A program made the translations under genes and the position numbers. From the NCBI GenBank assembly GCA_034769895.1, contig CM068375.1:256287542-256351541 (forward strand): a stretch of DNA of 64,000 nt, read 5' to 3'. Positions 12,639 to 23,820 of the stretch are shown one piece after another. Under the pieces are notes generated by a model that was given only the letters and a program-made list of their open reading frames with translations, searched no databases and had not been told where the DNA came from. Numbering within the stretch: the first letter of the stretch is position 1; each line of letters begins with the position of its first letter. This DNA is from Magicicada septendecula. Taxonomy: Eukaryota; Arthropoda; Insecta; Hemiptera; Cicadidae.

Positions 12639-13310
12639 ACAACGAAACATGAGGCGAACACCGGCCATACACCTGGAACACAGCCAACAACAGCGAGGGA
12701 GCAACTCAGACCACCGTTGAGAGAAGTTGAACCTTTATCACTTTTGTTTTCTTAATTAATGAGCTCATTAACCGAAATTAGCCAAATTTGATCAAATGCA
12801 TTTGCAATAGGGAGAATGTATGTGAGTGTGAGTGAGTGAGCACATGGCCATGACTATCTATGCCGAGGGCATTGGTTTGTGTATCAGTGAAGATACAATT
12901 CAGTAAATAATTAGAGCTGCAGCTAAAAAATAAAATTTATAATGATATTAACTAGAGTCACAAAAATGAGAATATTATGACTGAATAGGGTTGATTAAAA
13001 TAGCCACCATTTTGTTTTGTAACATTGTATACGACGCCATTTTGAGACCTTGTTATATATTTATGTTTCTTGGGTTACGACAATTAAAATTCAATAATTG
13101 CACTAAGTTAACTGTCAGCGTTATTCTTTCTATCACCTTCTTGTGCCTCGATCTCGCTGAGAATGAACCCTGGCCCCTTAGGAAGAAATTTACAATAGAT
13201 AGAAAATCACGTGCTCTCACGTACCCGAATTTGGTAAGTACATGTGTACCATATAATATTCATATTTATATGTATATAAATAAATGTGTGTATTAATCCG
13301 TTAGTTAACA
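12058..13310 (+). repeat. 5' LTR of element 1
   Basis: Its first ~150 bases and last ~340 bases match 16520-17030. It starts TG and ends CA, and contains a (TA)n run at about 12597-12632 and a GTGAGTGTGAGTGAGTGAG stretch near 12821. The ORF at 12991-13296 repeats at 16693-17004 because it is LTR sequence, so it is not taken as a gene. Confidence 0.85.
12597..12632. repeat. (TA)n microsatellite in 5' LTR of element 1
   Basis: Uninterrupted TA dinucleotides. Confidence 0.9.
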
Positions 13311-13312
13311 AA

Positions 13313-13330
13313 TGGCCCTCGAACAACGGA
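13313..13330 (+). other. Putative primer-binding site of LTR element 1
   Basis: TGGCCCTCGAACAACGGA begins two bases after the LTR end. The related element has TGGCGATCCCTGCC at the same place. The tRNA was not identified. Confidence 0.5.
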
Positions 13331-13512
13331 CGTTATATAAAGCCACTTTATATAAAATATAGGCCAGATGTAGAAACAAGTAAGGTGATAGAACAGTGCA
13401 TAACCTAATACGAGAGGTTATGGAGGTTATGTTGACAAAACATATTAAGTAGTAATTGTGTAACTAATTACAAGTGTAACTAAATAGTCATTCCAATAGT
13501 CAAATTACCAAA

Positions 13513-14640
13513 ATGGTAGAAAGTAATAATAGCTTAGAAATGGATAATACAGCTACAGAGTCAATTTTATTAGACGGAATACATGTTAACTCAACACCCA
13601 AAATAATTGAAAATAAAATCTCGTTGGAAGATTTATTTACATTAATTAGTGACAAATTTGAACAACAGAATCTTAAATTCGATGACAAATTTAACCAGAT
13701 GAATAGTACGTTTAATGTAAAGTTAGACAGTTTCGAGAATGAGCTCAACAAACAAAATAACTTGAAAAATGTAAAACTGAATCAATTAGAGGAGAAATTT
13801 GAAGAATTAAAAAATGAAATACAGAGACAAAATTGTAATATTGACAAGGTAGACAAGTTAGAGATAAACAAAGATGACAAGGTAAGTGGGGTAGAAAATT
13901 ATGATAATATAAATAAAAGTATGATATTAGAAAATGATTGTGTAAACAGGAGTAGTGATAATGAGGTTTTATGGGGAATAGAATATAATAATGATGGAAT
14001 GATTGTGTGTTTTGAAGGGTTAAAGAGAGTGTGTAGAGAGAGTATAATTGTAGGGGAATTGCAGGGATTAGATTTTTCCCTTAATGGTGTATTTGGGGGT
14101 GATATACATGTTTTTAGGAAGGACGAGAGTGCCTTCGATGTAGATTTGGGAGACAAAAGGTCTACAAATAGTTGTCCCTGGATTTTTTGTGCACCTGATA
14201 GGTGGTGCGAGAATAAAGTTGTAGTGTCCCCTGCATATATTGAGAGAGAGAATGTGATTTGGGGTTATGATAGGAGATATTGTGAAAGAGAGTTGTGTGA
14301 TAATTGGGAGATGGAGTTATATAGAGTAAATAGAAATTATGAAGAATTTGGAGAAAGGTTAGGAGGAGAGATGATATATAATAAATATAATAAGAACTTA
14401 CCTTGTATTGAAACTGAAGTAGTAGGAGATAATGAGAATAATGATAATATAACTTACCTAATTATGACTAATTATACCAAAGGTGATAGGACAATGACCA
14501 ATCATGACAAGTTAAATGAGTCTGAGGATAATGATGAACGTTTGAATTGTATATGTATTTATAATGATAAGATAAGATATTCAATGTTAAACAATGTATA
14601 TAGTTTTAAGATTCGACTATTATTTGACGATGGAGGGTAA
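13513..14640 (+). CDS. Gag-like protein of LTR element 1 (375 aa)
   Basis: The ATG follows AAAATGG context after a ~200-base leader. Residues 1-125 are acidic and rich in N, E, D and K, with heptad-like leucine/phenylalanine spacing (FEQQNLKFDDKFNQMNSTF, LNQLEEKFEELKNEI), suggesting a coiled coil. Residues about 150-290 form a second domain containing WGYDRRYCERELC and YEEFGERL, and conserved cysteines (NSCPWIFC). The remnant at 46623-47824 has the same two-part layout and matching motifs (WCYSGRYIERELF, YKELKEKL, NNCPLNFC). No zinc knuckle of CCHC type, protease or RT was found. I call it gag-like from position and coiled coil only; I do not recognise the second domain. It reads as whole and has no break. 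Confidence 0.7.
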   Translation: MVESNNSLEMDNTATESILLDGIHVNSTPKIIENKISLEDLFTLISDKFEQQNLKFDDKFNQMNSTFNVKLDSFENELNKQNNLKNVKLNQLEEKFEELKNEIQRQNCNIDKVDKLEINKDDKVSGVENYDNINKSMILENDCVNRSSDNEVLWGIEYNNDGMIVCFEGLKRVCRESIIVGELQGLDFSLNGVFGGDIHVFRKDESAFDVDLGDKRSTNSCPWIFCAPDRWCENKVVVSPAYIERENVIWGYDRRYCERELCDNWEMELYRVNRNYEEFGERLGGEMIYNKYNKNLPCIETEVVGDNENNDNITYLIMTNYTKGDRTMTNHDKLNESEDNDERLNCICIYNDKIRYSMLNNVYSFKIRLLFDDGG

Positions 14641-16470
14641 ACATTTTATTGTGTTTATAAACATTTAATTATGTGGACAGTGTTTTGAAATGGACTGTTT
14701 ATGACTGATTTATGGTAAACGATTAATTGGTAATTTGGATTGTATATTTTTGTGTATATTAATGTCAATGTATTTGTGTATTTTTGCTGTTGTGTATTTT
14801 ATGTACTTTTTACGTAAACAATGTACTGTGGAATTTTAAATAATTATGAGAATGATTCTAAATGATATTATGAGATTCAGAGTCTAATGGTTAATAAATG
14901 ATTATGCATATGATATATTTGGATATTGAGTTGTTTTAGGATTGTAAGATAAGTGATGAATTTTCTAGTGGTATATTAAAGTGAAATGTTGTAAAGAGTT
15001 TGGGTAATAGTGATAAATAAGGACATTGGAGTTAGTTAAATAGAGTTAATGGGAGTTAGTGAAAATAAGTGTTGAGATACAGATAATATATAAAGAGGTG
15101 TTAGATATTTTAGGGACGCAGTAGTTAGTGATTATATATGTAGAGGTGAGTAATGTGAATGGTAATTATATTTGTTAATGGTGATATTTTGTAGTAAGGG
15201 TATTGGTGTAGGGAGTCCGCAACGAAAGGTGTTTGGACAGGAAGGGACCGTTGTGTGCCGGAAAGGGTTACCTGAAAGGGTCAGGAACCAATGAGGGAAT
15301 GAGCATAGATAGGGAACACACCTACTAGTACAAAAAATGAGCGGTGCCAGAGGTTTTAAATGGGATTAGTGAAGGGGGTTATTATAGAGATATTGGTGTC
15401 ATAAAATGTTAATGGTTAGAAGCGGTTGTTAGTAGTAAAAAAGGAGGTGAGTAAGGTTAGATTGACAATGCCAAAATAAGATAGAAAATCGTGAACAATA
15501 GAGTCACCCAAACTAATAAGGATAAAAGGGTTAGAAAAGGAAAATTCATGGTAGAAAGGTAATGTAACTGAAAGGTAAGGATAAATTTGAAATTGTTGTA
15601 TAGAATCTGATATAAACAAATGTTAAATAAGTAAAAGTTAATAGAGAATTGTTGAAGTCGTAATGTCTGATATAGTTTTGATACAACTCATGTAAATGTA
15701 AATTGTTTAATGTATAATGTTTAATGTTTTATGATGATTTATTGTTATTGGTAACGACGGTAACAAATGTTAAAAGATAGTAGATTTTAAATGTTAAAAG
15801 TATAAAGGTACAAATGGTGTTGAGCAAAAAAAAAAAAAAATAGTATGATATCATTTGCAAAAGATATGAAATAATTATGAAGTTGACTAATAAAATTTAA
15901 ATAATAAACTTATCTGCCATAGTAGTCTTAGGTTGAATTTTATAGAAATAGATAGGTGATGGTGTTTTGGGGAATATTAAAGAATTGTTTATGTATTGTG
16001 TTATTTGTACGAATATATATATTTTTCTCTTATAAGGAAGAGATTGAGTTTGGTGGTGGTAAAAAATCAGTATATGTTGAAGTCTTATTGTTGTTGTGCG
16101 AAAAAAAAAAAAAATTTTTTTTAATTGAGCAAACCAATGCCCAGACACAAACCAATGCATCTAAAGGGAAACATATCAGTTGTAGATATGGGAGTATATC
16201 AGACCACTATTTTAAAATTTTGCATTCAATGTTTCAGAGTTTTGTGGTGTTGTGACCGCGGTCCTGAGCTGGCCGGAGCGTCAGAACAGGAGCGTAGAGT
16301 GCCTCATGGCCTTATGGTGTAGGGATCTCTCCGGAGAAGTCCAGTAAGGTCAGAGGGTGCGATCAGCATCATTGGACCAAGGGTAAGTGATGATAATCTT
16401 TGATACCGTAACATTACAGGGGGTTGTGGCAACATATCTAGGCCGATCCTTTTAGAACCGTATGAATGAG
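14641..16470 (+). other. Internal non-coding region of LTR element 1
   Basis: About 1.8 kb without a supported gene. Several blocks also occur in the other element at 52370-52860 and 55910-56050: AAATGTTGTAAAGAGTTTGGG-like, AAAGGGTCAGGAACCAA, GGGAACACACCTACTAGTAC-like, ATTGGTGTCATA, AGTCACCCAAACTAAT and GAGAAGTCCAGTAA. Conservation of non-coding blocks in two diverged copies suggests RNA function such as packaging. Poly(A) runs occur at about 15825-15840 and 16100-16114. Confidence 0.6.
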
Positions 16471-16512
16471 TCAATGAAAGTTTTTGTGTCTCGACACAAA
16501 ATCTTTCATTGA
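16471..16512 (+). promoter_or_regulatory. Stem-loop just before the 3' LTR of element 1
   Basis: TCAATGAAAGTTTTTGTGTC (16471-16490) pairs with GACACAAAATCTTTCATTGA (16493-16512) at 19 of 20 positions with a two-base spacer. A purine run (GAGGGGG) follows at 16511-16517 and then the LTR. The relative at 56063-56100 has a different stem in the same place. Confidence 0.8.
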
Positions 16513-16519
16513 GGGGGTT

Positions 16520-17038
16520 TGTAACAGTACATAAAGGCCCAATACTTTAATTATGGGATCTGAGGTTAAATTTTATGTTTTATTGTATAACTGTAAATAC
16601 AGAATGGTTAGGTCCATTGTCCCTCTGTAAAAAGGAACAACGCAGATTCGGTGAGAGTAGTACAATGCCAAGAATATTATGACTGAATAGGGTTGATTAA
16701 AATAGCCACCATTTTGTTTTGTAACATTGTATACGACGCCATTTTGAGACCTTGTTATATATTTATGTTTCTTGGGTTACGACAATTAAAATTCAGTAAT
16801 TGCACTAAGTTAACTGTCAGCGTTATTCTTTCTATCACCTTCTTGTGCCTCGATCTCGCTGAGAATGAACCCTGGCCCCTTAGGAAGAAATTTACAATAG
16901 ATAGAAAATCACGTGCTCTCACGTACCCGAATTTGGTAAGTACATGTGTACCATATAATATTCATATTTATATGTATATAAATATAAATAAATGTGTGTA
17001 TTAATCCGTTAGTTAACAAATGGCCCTGTTTGTTAACA
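16520..17038 (+). repeat. 3' LTR of element 1
   Basis: It matches both ends of the 5' LTR and is shorter (519 versus 1253 bases). Its right end contains AATGGCCCT, the bases that lie just inside the 5' LTR as the primer site, before GTTTGTTAACA and the CCAT duplication. Confidence 0.8.
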
Positions 17039-17042
17039 CCAT

Positions 17043-17607
17043 ATGTTACTTCATTAGGTGAGGCATACAGAGAAACCAATATTTCTTTTTTAAACGCATA
17101 GTAATATCAATTATAGCCCTAATTTATTTACGTGATAAATGACTGGTATGCATTAATCGAATGTGAAGTATCGTAATATTTTATTTAAACTGATGTATAA
17201 AATTATTTTTTTTACTTATTCTTTCTTCAACCTAACATTCGTATATGACCATATTTCCAATGTGTTTTGTTATTATACTTTGTACATTAATAAATTTCAT
17301 TTTTATATTTACCAACAGCATAATTCATTAGGATTTTCTGCTTTTCTAATGCTTTTAGTTATTTCTCGTTTAAATAAAAACCATATGTTTTAAAAACAAC
17401 CAACAGCCTCCTAAATATATTCATACTTGAGCGCGACAGAAAAAAAGGCGGATACGTGAAAACAATAGCTAGATTTAACAATCTGCTAATAATGGTTGGA
17501 TCTTTATAATTTAAGGGCGATTATTACTCGTGACAAAATTCGCAAAAAATCCCTAAAGCAGAAACCAAGTTTAACCAATTAACTTTGTTCTATTCCAGAT
17601 CCCAAAA
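17043..17607 (+). other. hAT-1 sequence between the nested LTR element and the transposase start
   Basis: AT-rich sequence continuing hAT-1 after the CCAT duplication. A pyrimidine-rich stretch ending ATTCCAG at about 17600 lies just before the transposase ATG and may be a splice acceptor. Nothing else is supported. Confidence 0.5.
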
Positions 17608-18912
17608 ATGAAACGACAGAAGCCAAGTGGGGCTCAGTATCGAAAACTGAAACAACAACGTACTAAATCAATCGAGAGTTGCAAGTCATTTATGAAAGCT
17701 TTTATAGAAGGATCATCGTCATCGACCTCTACAACTCGAAATGAACCTGAACTTGACAGCGACGAATTGAATCTTGAATTTGAAGCATCGAACATTGATA
17801 GTCAAAAAGATGATGGTTCTAGTACTTCCCGGCTGAAGGACTATTCTCAAATTACAACATCAACCAGTGACTTTGAAGAAGATGACTCAAATCAAAACTT
17901 AGAATCAAGTAAAGTAGGACCTTCACGTGAAAACTCAGCACCTGAAAATGAAAGTTTTGACAAAATTGAAAATAGGCCTACCTGCTTGAATGAAATGATT
18001 GAAAATAAGGCTAATCCACTTGACAATGATAACTGTGAAAAATTGATGTTGCACAACATTGGAGTGTGGCCGACAAATATTTCAAAACAATTTCGTGACT
18101 CATTTGTAATGAAAGGTACATACCAACTGCAAAACAAAGACTCTGTTTTTCCTGAGGATGAATCTGGACGATCTCTGCATAGGCACTGGTTTAAAAAAAC
18201 TTTGAAAAATGGAGAAAAGGTTAATCGGTCATGGATGTGTTTTTCCCCATCTAAGAAATCCCTGTTTTGTTTTTGTTGCACGCTATTTCCGCAGAGAAAT
18301 CATAAATCTAGCTTTAATAATGAAACAGGATTTTCAACATGGCGAAAGTTAAATCCACGCGTTCAAGATCATGAGAACAGCCCCGCTCACAGGGTTGCGT
18401 TTTTGGAATGGAAGGACTTAGAACGTGCCTTACAAAAACGGACAGTTATTGATGACCGCCTTCAACAACAGGTTCTAGAGCAAAGTAGAATTTGGAGAGT
18501 AGTTCTTGAACGTGTAATTGCTACTGTTCAAACACTGGCTCAACAGAATTTAGCTTTAAGAGGCCACAGAGAGTCGATTGTAGACGATGACAATTGTAGA
18601 CCTGGGAACTTTCTCGCTCTCTTGAAATACCTAGCTAAATTTGATCCCGTTATGAGGGCTCATTTGCAATCAGTGTCCGAAAATCCAGGAAGTCTATCAC
18701 ATCTTTCTCCTCGAGTGCATAATGAGGTTATAAACCTCCTAGGTGAACATGTTCGAAAGACAATTATTGCTTCCTGCAAGCATGCCAAGTATTTCGGTAT
18801 TATGTTTGATAGTACACCAGACACATCACATGAAGAACAAATGTCGCAGATTGTAAGATTTGTCGAAGTAAAACAAGGTTCAGTTGAAGTCAGGGAAGGG
18901 AATGTTTCATAG
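17608..18912 (+). pseudogene. hAT-1 transposase, N-terminal part (ZMYM1-like)
   Basis: The ATG follows a possible splice acceptor. The N-terminus (SGAQYRKLKQQR) matches the conserved start of ZMYM1-type hAT transposases, followed by an acidic Ser-rich linker to about residue 140. A TTF-type zinc finger is at about 185-260 (FCFCCTLFPQ ... TGFSTWRKLN ... HENSPAH). The first catalytic Asp lies in YFGIMFDSTPDTSHEEQMS. The protein cuts and rejoins transposon ends in the nucleus. The frame shifts at about 18900-18912, where homology continues in another frame (FIDFVPIEDK). The family protein is about 750-800 residues, so this is the first ~430. Confidence 0.88.
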
Positions 18913-19393
18913 ATTTTGTTCCAATTGAAGACAAAACGGCTGAGGGCATTGCTGAAGTGATAACGAAGAAATTGGAAAAAGATGGTTTAAATTTTGCAGA
19001 TTGTAGGGGTCAATCTTATGACAACCAAGCAACAATGGCTGGAATTCATTCTGGCGTCCAAACAAGGTTATTGGATCTAAATCAACAAGCCGTGTTTGTT
19101 CCCTATGACAATCATTCACTTAATTTGGTTGGTGTTCATGCTGCACATGTTAACGTAAATGCAGTTACTTTTTTCGGGACTGTTGAACGCGTATATGCCT
19201 TTTTCTCTAGTTCAACTCACCGGTGGAGTGTTCTTAAGGAACATGTGAAATTAATGGTGAAGGGGCACTCTGACACGAGATGGAGTTCAAAGGCAGAAGC
19301 TGTGAAAGCCTTATCATCCCAGTTAGATGGAGTATTAAGCGCTTTAGAGAAATTGAGAGATACACTATCTGAAACCATTGATACTAGAGTTAA
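18913..19393 (+). pseudogene. hAT-1 transposase, central part
   Basis: Starting at about 18904 in the shifted frame, it encodes FIDFVPIEDKTAEGIAEVI, then CRGQSYDNQATMAG, the second conserved block with the catalytic Asp. HSLNLVGVHAA (family C.AHSLNL) and SDTRWSSKAEAVKAL (family TRW) follow. The reading is cut by the piggyBac-like element at 19394, and the extra residues read to 19577 belong to that insertion. The coding sequence resumes at 21341. Confidence 0.88.
19390..19393. repeat. TTAA target duplication, left
   Basis: TTAA directly before CTGCATGGAAG; matched by TTAA at 21337-21340. Confidence 0.75.
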
Positions 19394-21336
19394 CTGCATG
19401 GAAGTAGTACCGTCAAGGTCACTCACTTTCACTGCTTCTCCCTGTCACCTCCACGCCCCTCGCCCAGCGTTGTTGCCGGCTAGTACAGTGTGTAGCGTTT
19501 TAGCAGTGTTACGAAAGCAAATTTCATACATCCACCTTATATGGCTCGTTTCAAATGTATTTATGCGTATCGCGTAAATGAATTTGTTTTATCAGGAATA
19601 ATTAGTTGTGGTTAACATTATTCAGTTAAATTCTGGGCGCCAGTATTTGAGCTATAAAAATTTGTGTGAGTCGGCAACATATTTTTTGTTGTCGCGTAAA
19701 TATCTACAGAATTTCTATCTTTGCGTTTCTTCTCTTTCTTTGGCTTCTTTTGTTACGATTCGCAGTTCTCTGAATCTACGATTTATACTGCGCTGGTTTT
19801 TCTTATGTTAGAATCTAAAGCTTTTAGCAATACACACCCTAACTTTACGAAGCACCATTAGGTCAGTTATTTTGTGTTTTCCGTACAGTGAACTTACTTA
19901 TTTAAAGTTTTACTGTTTTCTTCATGGGTGGTTATCCTACAGACTGACAGTTGTCTGAGAACGCTGAACTTACCTGCTGTTGTCCCTTTAATTTTTTCAT
20001 ACTCACGGTCTTTTCCCTTTTGTAAATGAATCTGCTTTTGTTCTCTGCACGGTCGTTCCTCAGCCATATGGTTCGGAAGTTCTGTTAGGTATATGTACAC
20101 ATTTGGTATGCAAATTGTGTATACCCTGTCGGCATGTCTTTTCGGTAAATATTGCTGTCTGACACTTTCATGAATGCCTTTGTCATTTTACACTCCCCTC
20201 AAAAATGTGTATGTTTACTGGCCGTGCTACTACCTTTCTTCCGTTGCACAAAGATAAATAGGACTGAGCAATTTCTGTAAACAAATTTGTCGCTGTTGTG
20301 GCAAAAGCCAATCCCATTTCAGTTACGGTTGTGACTATTATTTATAATACTCATAAGGAATTCTATAGTTTATAAAATAAGGAAAATTTTAATTATAAAA
20401 TTTGTAAGGATAATTCATAAAATATAGAATTATAAATTTAATTTCTGTATTTAAAGATTTATAATATATTAATAAGGAATTTTAAATTTATTTCATGAGG
20501 CATTTGTATTTGTTGTTTATAAAATTATCCTTATTTTCTTAAGACATCCAACTCGTTTCACGTTTATACATACGATTATTTTTATGCTATTTGTGCATGT
20601 AACGTCTTATAGTATAGTTCTAATTTTTTACTTAAGTATTAATAAGCAGTGCAGGAAATAAAAATAGAATATTTTTCAGAGTTACGAATAGTGCGGTGTC
20701 TCTTCAATAATTAAATGGGGCAAGCTTAAGACACAGGATGCGTATGAAAATTCATTCAAACTATAGCTGACGCATCGCATTGAATGTTATGTATAAGTTA
20801 CGGAAATTCATTGTTAATTAATTATTAACTATGTATTAATTGTGATGTAATTATTATTAAGAATTATTGACAATGTATTCTAATGTATGTATTAAAAACT
20901 TTCTCCCTGTAAAATTTTACTTAAAAAAATACAGTAAAACGCAAGTTAACCTTACATTACACTATCTTACAAAACCAGAACAACTGTGTGATACTCGTAA
21001 GATTTTAAAATGTTTTTTACTTTAAATAACATTAAATTTTATCTATAAAATTTCTGCAGTAGGCATTTATGAACCTTCAAAATATATCGTTGTTTTTTCA
21101 GTCTTCTATTTTCATTGATTTTAGAATGTTCAACAGTTTAAAGCACAAAAAATGATTTTAATGGAAGCCTTATTGATAACAAAGTAAATATTTAATTTAA
21201 AAATCACTTTGTTGTATTCTTTACATTAAGTAGGCCTACTTACTAGTGTAGCATTTTTCGGAAGAAAGGGAAACTGTTGCTGAGTGGCAACGCTGTAAGT
21301 AAGCGGTTTGACCTTGACGATACTACTTCCATGCAG
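19394..21336. mobile_element. Non-autonomous piggyBac-like (TTAA) transposon in the hAT-1 transposase
   Basis: The ends are inverted repeats: CTGCATGGAAGTAGTACCGT (19394-) against ACGATACTACTTCCATGCAG (-21336), with the repeat running on to about 28 bases with one mismatch. TTAA flanks both sides, the piggyBac target site. Removing the element and one TTAA leaves the transposase frame open (DTRVN joined to YRQSASLLINAIERF). The 1.9 kb inside is AT-rich with no credible ORF, so it is non-autonomous. The TIR does not begin with CCC as most piggyBac ends do, so the family call rests on TTAA. Confidence 0.75.
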
Positions 21337-21340
21337 TTAA

Positions 21341-22007
21341 CTATAGACAGTCTGCATCACTGTTGATAAATGCCATTGAAAGATTCGATTTTGTGAGTCT
21401 ACTCTTTTTCTGGTCTGAAGTCCTCCCCAAGATTGACAGAATTCAAAAAACCCTGCAAATCAAAGGTATTTCGTTTACCTATGTCCTAATCTGTCTACAG
21501 TCTCTCCAAGATAAACTTAGCGAATGGAGAGAAAACCTTCCTGATGACGTGGTGACAAAAGCTGCTGCTAAGTGTGAAGAATGGGGAGTACCTACAGAAC
21601 GAAGTAAAAGAAAAAAACGAAAAATGCCCAGGGAAATAGCTGAGGACGTTGGACTTTCCTGGAAAGATGAAGTAAAACGAAGCATAGTAGAGATATTGGA
21701 TAAGCTTCTATTGGAATTAGGTCAACGGTTCTTAAATGTTAAGCAACTGGACTCACGCTTTGGATTCCTTTGTAATTTTGAAGATTACATGGATATAAAA
21801 TACACAAAAAAGGAGATGGAAGAGCCGAGAAAAAAGTGTTTAGGACTTGCAGAAAAGTACCTTAATGATCTAAATGGAGATGAATTATTTGAAGACATAA
21901 AAGATATCATAACTCTATTAAGAAGATCAAAATCAAATGGTGAAGAGCTTGATTTAAATAATCCTAAAGATATCTTATTATACTGTACATATCTGCTATG
22001 GGATTAG
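21341..22007 (+). pseudogene. hAT-1 transposase, C-terminal part
   Basis: The frame continues from the central part across the piggyBac-like insertion. It encodes LLINAIERFDFVSLLFFW and EVLPKIDRIQKTLQIKG, both characteristic of ZMYM1-like hAT transposases, then a basic stretch (RSKRKKRKMPREIAED) and LNVKQLDSRFGFL. A frame change near 21998 leads to the last segment. Confidence 0.87.
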
Positions 22008-22252
22008 AAGCATATAGCACTTTAGTCATAGCACTTAAACTTCTTCTAACTATACCAGTATCTGTGGCATCATGTGAGAGATCATTTAGTAAACTAAAAC
22101 TAATACAAAGGTACTTAAGATCCACAATGATGCAAGAGAGACTAACTAATTTAGCAATTCTGTCAATTGAAAGTGACGTGGCATCTGCTTTAGATTATAC
22201 TCTATTAATAAATGAGTTTGCATCACTGAAGGCTAGGAAAGTACACTTATAA
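21998..22252 (+). pseudogene. hAT-1 transposase, hAT dimerisation end
   Basis: The 84 residues contain SVASCERSFSKLKLIQRYL and MMQERLTNLAILSIE, the hAT C-terminal dimerisation motif with the catalytic Glu. A stop at 22250-22252 is the natural C-terminus. It overlaps the previous part by ten bases in another frame, which marks a frameshift. Confidence 0.9.
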
Positions 22253-22887
22253 AACTGCATGTTGATTGAACAAAGTTATAGTTAAAGCTATAGTTATTTT
22301 CTAGTTTAAATGCCTGCATAAATCAGTACATATACAATTATTAATAATTCAATAAATTGTTATAAAAGTGTTTTCCAACACTGTAAGAATCTTGAATCTA
22401 AGATATTTTATTTGAGAAATTTTATATTTTTCATGTATTTTCAAAAAATGCAATGCTACTTTCATTTTGTGCAATATATTTACATTGCAATATTTTAGAT
22501 ATGCAAGGTTTTTCAGTTCTTCTTATAGTTAGAGTTTAATTTTTAAATATAAGTTGTATCGTATTATACCAGATTTGTTAAGTACTTATTAGCCAATTAT
22601 AATCATTTGTTACAAATAAACTGAATCTTTATTGAAAATAACCAAGTCCTAATGAAACTTATAAATATTTAATTTATGACAATTATTATGTGCTGATAAT
22701 GGTCAGTGTAGTGTGATCAGAGATGTAGCACAGCAACAGCCGACAGTAAACAACAGAAGAACAAATGTGGGCGAGGAATGGGAGTTGGAAGTAGGTAAGT
22801 TGATTCTACAGTCACAAATTGTGAAAGGACGGGGGGCGGCAATATTGAAGTTCGCCCCGGGCACCAGTTGGCGTAGGTACGCCACTG
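22253..22887 (+). other. hAT-1 3' non-coding region and right terminal repeat
   Basis: AT-rich 3' region ending with GC-rich subterminal sequence (GGGGGGCGGC) and the inverted repeat TAGGTACGCCACTG at 22874-22887. No gene is seen; ORFs running through the end are artefacts. Confidence 0.75.
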
Positions 22888-22895
22888 CATGCATT
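22888..22895. repeat. 8-bp target-site duplication of hAT-1, right
   Basis: CATGCATT, identical to 10869-10876. Confidence 0.93.
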
Positions 22896-23820
22896 ACATT
22901 TTTGTATGAACCTATTTTCTGCATTGTCACTTGTACTATTATATTGTATTTTATGCCTTGTATTTATGTATTTTATAATTATGCAACACACATATATTCT
23001 ATTGTATTTTGTAACTATGCAACACATATTTTGTATCCATGTACTTTGTATCTATGTAACACATATTATTGTATCCGCATCTATTGTCTATGATTGTGCA
23101 CCACGCATATTTTTACACATATTTTTGTATTTGTATTTTACGATCATGTATCGCACATATATTATTATTCATGTATTTGTGATTATGACACACATGTTAT
23201 TGCATTTATATACTTGTAACTATTCAACAATGTATCATCTATTCTCGCATGTCAATGTATTTGTGCATTCTTGCAATTGTTTGGTATAGCATGCGCTATT
23301 TAATTATTATACTACAGCGTTATGCTTAATCTATGTTCTATATGCATGTAACGTTTTGTAATAATCTTTGTCTATTCATTTTATATAATATGCAATATTA
23401 TTATGTATAAATCAGCTGGCTTAAATTATTAACCATGACTTGCATAAATATTTGCAATTTAAATCTGGCCCATCAAAGGATGAGTCACAGATTATTCATT
23501 ATCAAGCTTTCATGTTTTGTATTGTATGCACGTCTGCTGATCCATGCCCGTTTATAATCATGTATGAATCAGTTTGCAAGCCAACTCTGGCCTGTCTAAC
23601 TTTATCATTATCAACCAGTCCAAGGTCTTATCTCTGGACAACTTAATGTCATAATCTTTGTTATCTAACATTCCAATGTCGATAATTGACATCAAATTAC
23701 TAATGGGTAATCTCTATTAGTAAGAACATACATGTTTGGTCTTTTTATAATATAAATTGTTAACAATGTATTAAAACAAAAAAAATCGCTGGATTTTTTG
23801 CGCGCAGTTATGTACAATAA
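22896..23820 (+). other. BEL/Pao 3' non-coding region, right part, degenerate tandem units
   Basis: The AT-rich stretch interrupted by hAT-1 resumes. Units such as TATTTTGTAACTATGCAACAC (about 23005), TACTTTGTATCTATGTAACAC (about 23042) and related lines recur at roughly 30-45-base spacing to about 23240. ORFs here are hydrophobic low-complexity readings of the repeat and are not called. Confidence 0.65.

Larger units (their letters stand above)
12058..17038 (+). mobile_element. Pol-less LTR element 1 (TGTAAC family) nested in hAT-1
   Basis: It begins TGTAACAGTAC and ends TTGTTAACA with the 4-bp duplication CCAT on both sides (12054-12057 and 17039-17042). Parts are the 5' LTR 12058-13310, a TGG primer site at 13313, one gag-like ORF (13513-14640), about 1.8 kb of non-coding sequence, a stem-loop at 16471-16512, a short purine run, and the 3' LTR 16520-17038. 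The LTRs are very alike where they overlap but differ in length. No protease, reverse transcriptase or integrase is present. The layout resembles a non-autonomous LTR element (LARD-like) that relies on a relative for replication. The element at 44104-57315 is its relative. The ORF looks whole. Confidence 0.88.
10877..22887 (+). mobile_element. hAT-1: ZMYM1-type hAT transposon, with two nested insertions
   Basis: The left end CAGTAGCGTACCTA and the right end TAGGTACGCCACTG are inverted repeats (one mismatch in 14), flanked by the perfect 8-bp duplication CATGCATT, the hAT signature. The ends are GC-rich, unlike the AT-rich surroundings. The transposase on the + strand (17608-22252) carries a TTF-type zinc finger and the hAT dimerisation domain. 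Nested inside are an LTR element (12058-17038) and a piggyBac-like element (19394-21336), leaving about 5.1 kb of hAT. It sits in the 3' non-coding part of the BEL/Pao element. The transposase has at least two frameshifts, so it is defective. Confidence 0.93.

Noticed and set aside
12991-13296. 101-aa ORF repeated at 16693-17004
   Set aside because: The repetition is explained by both lying in LTRs of the same element. No domain is recognised.
22906-23289. 127-aa hydrophobic ORF
   Set aside because: A reading of degenerate AT repeats in the BEL/Pao 3' region.
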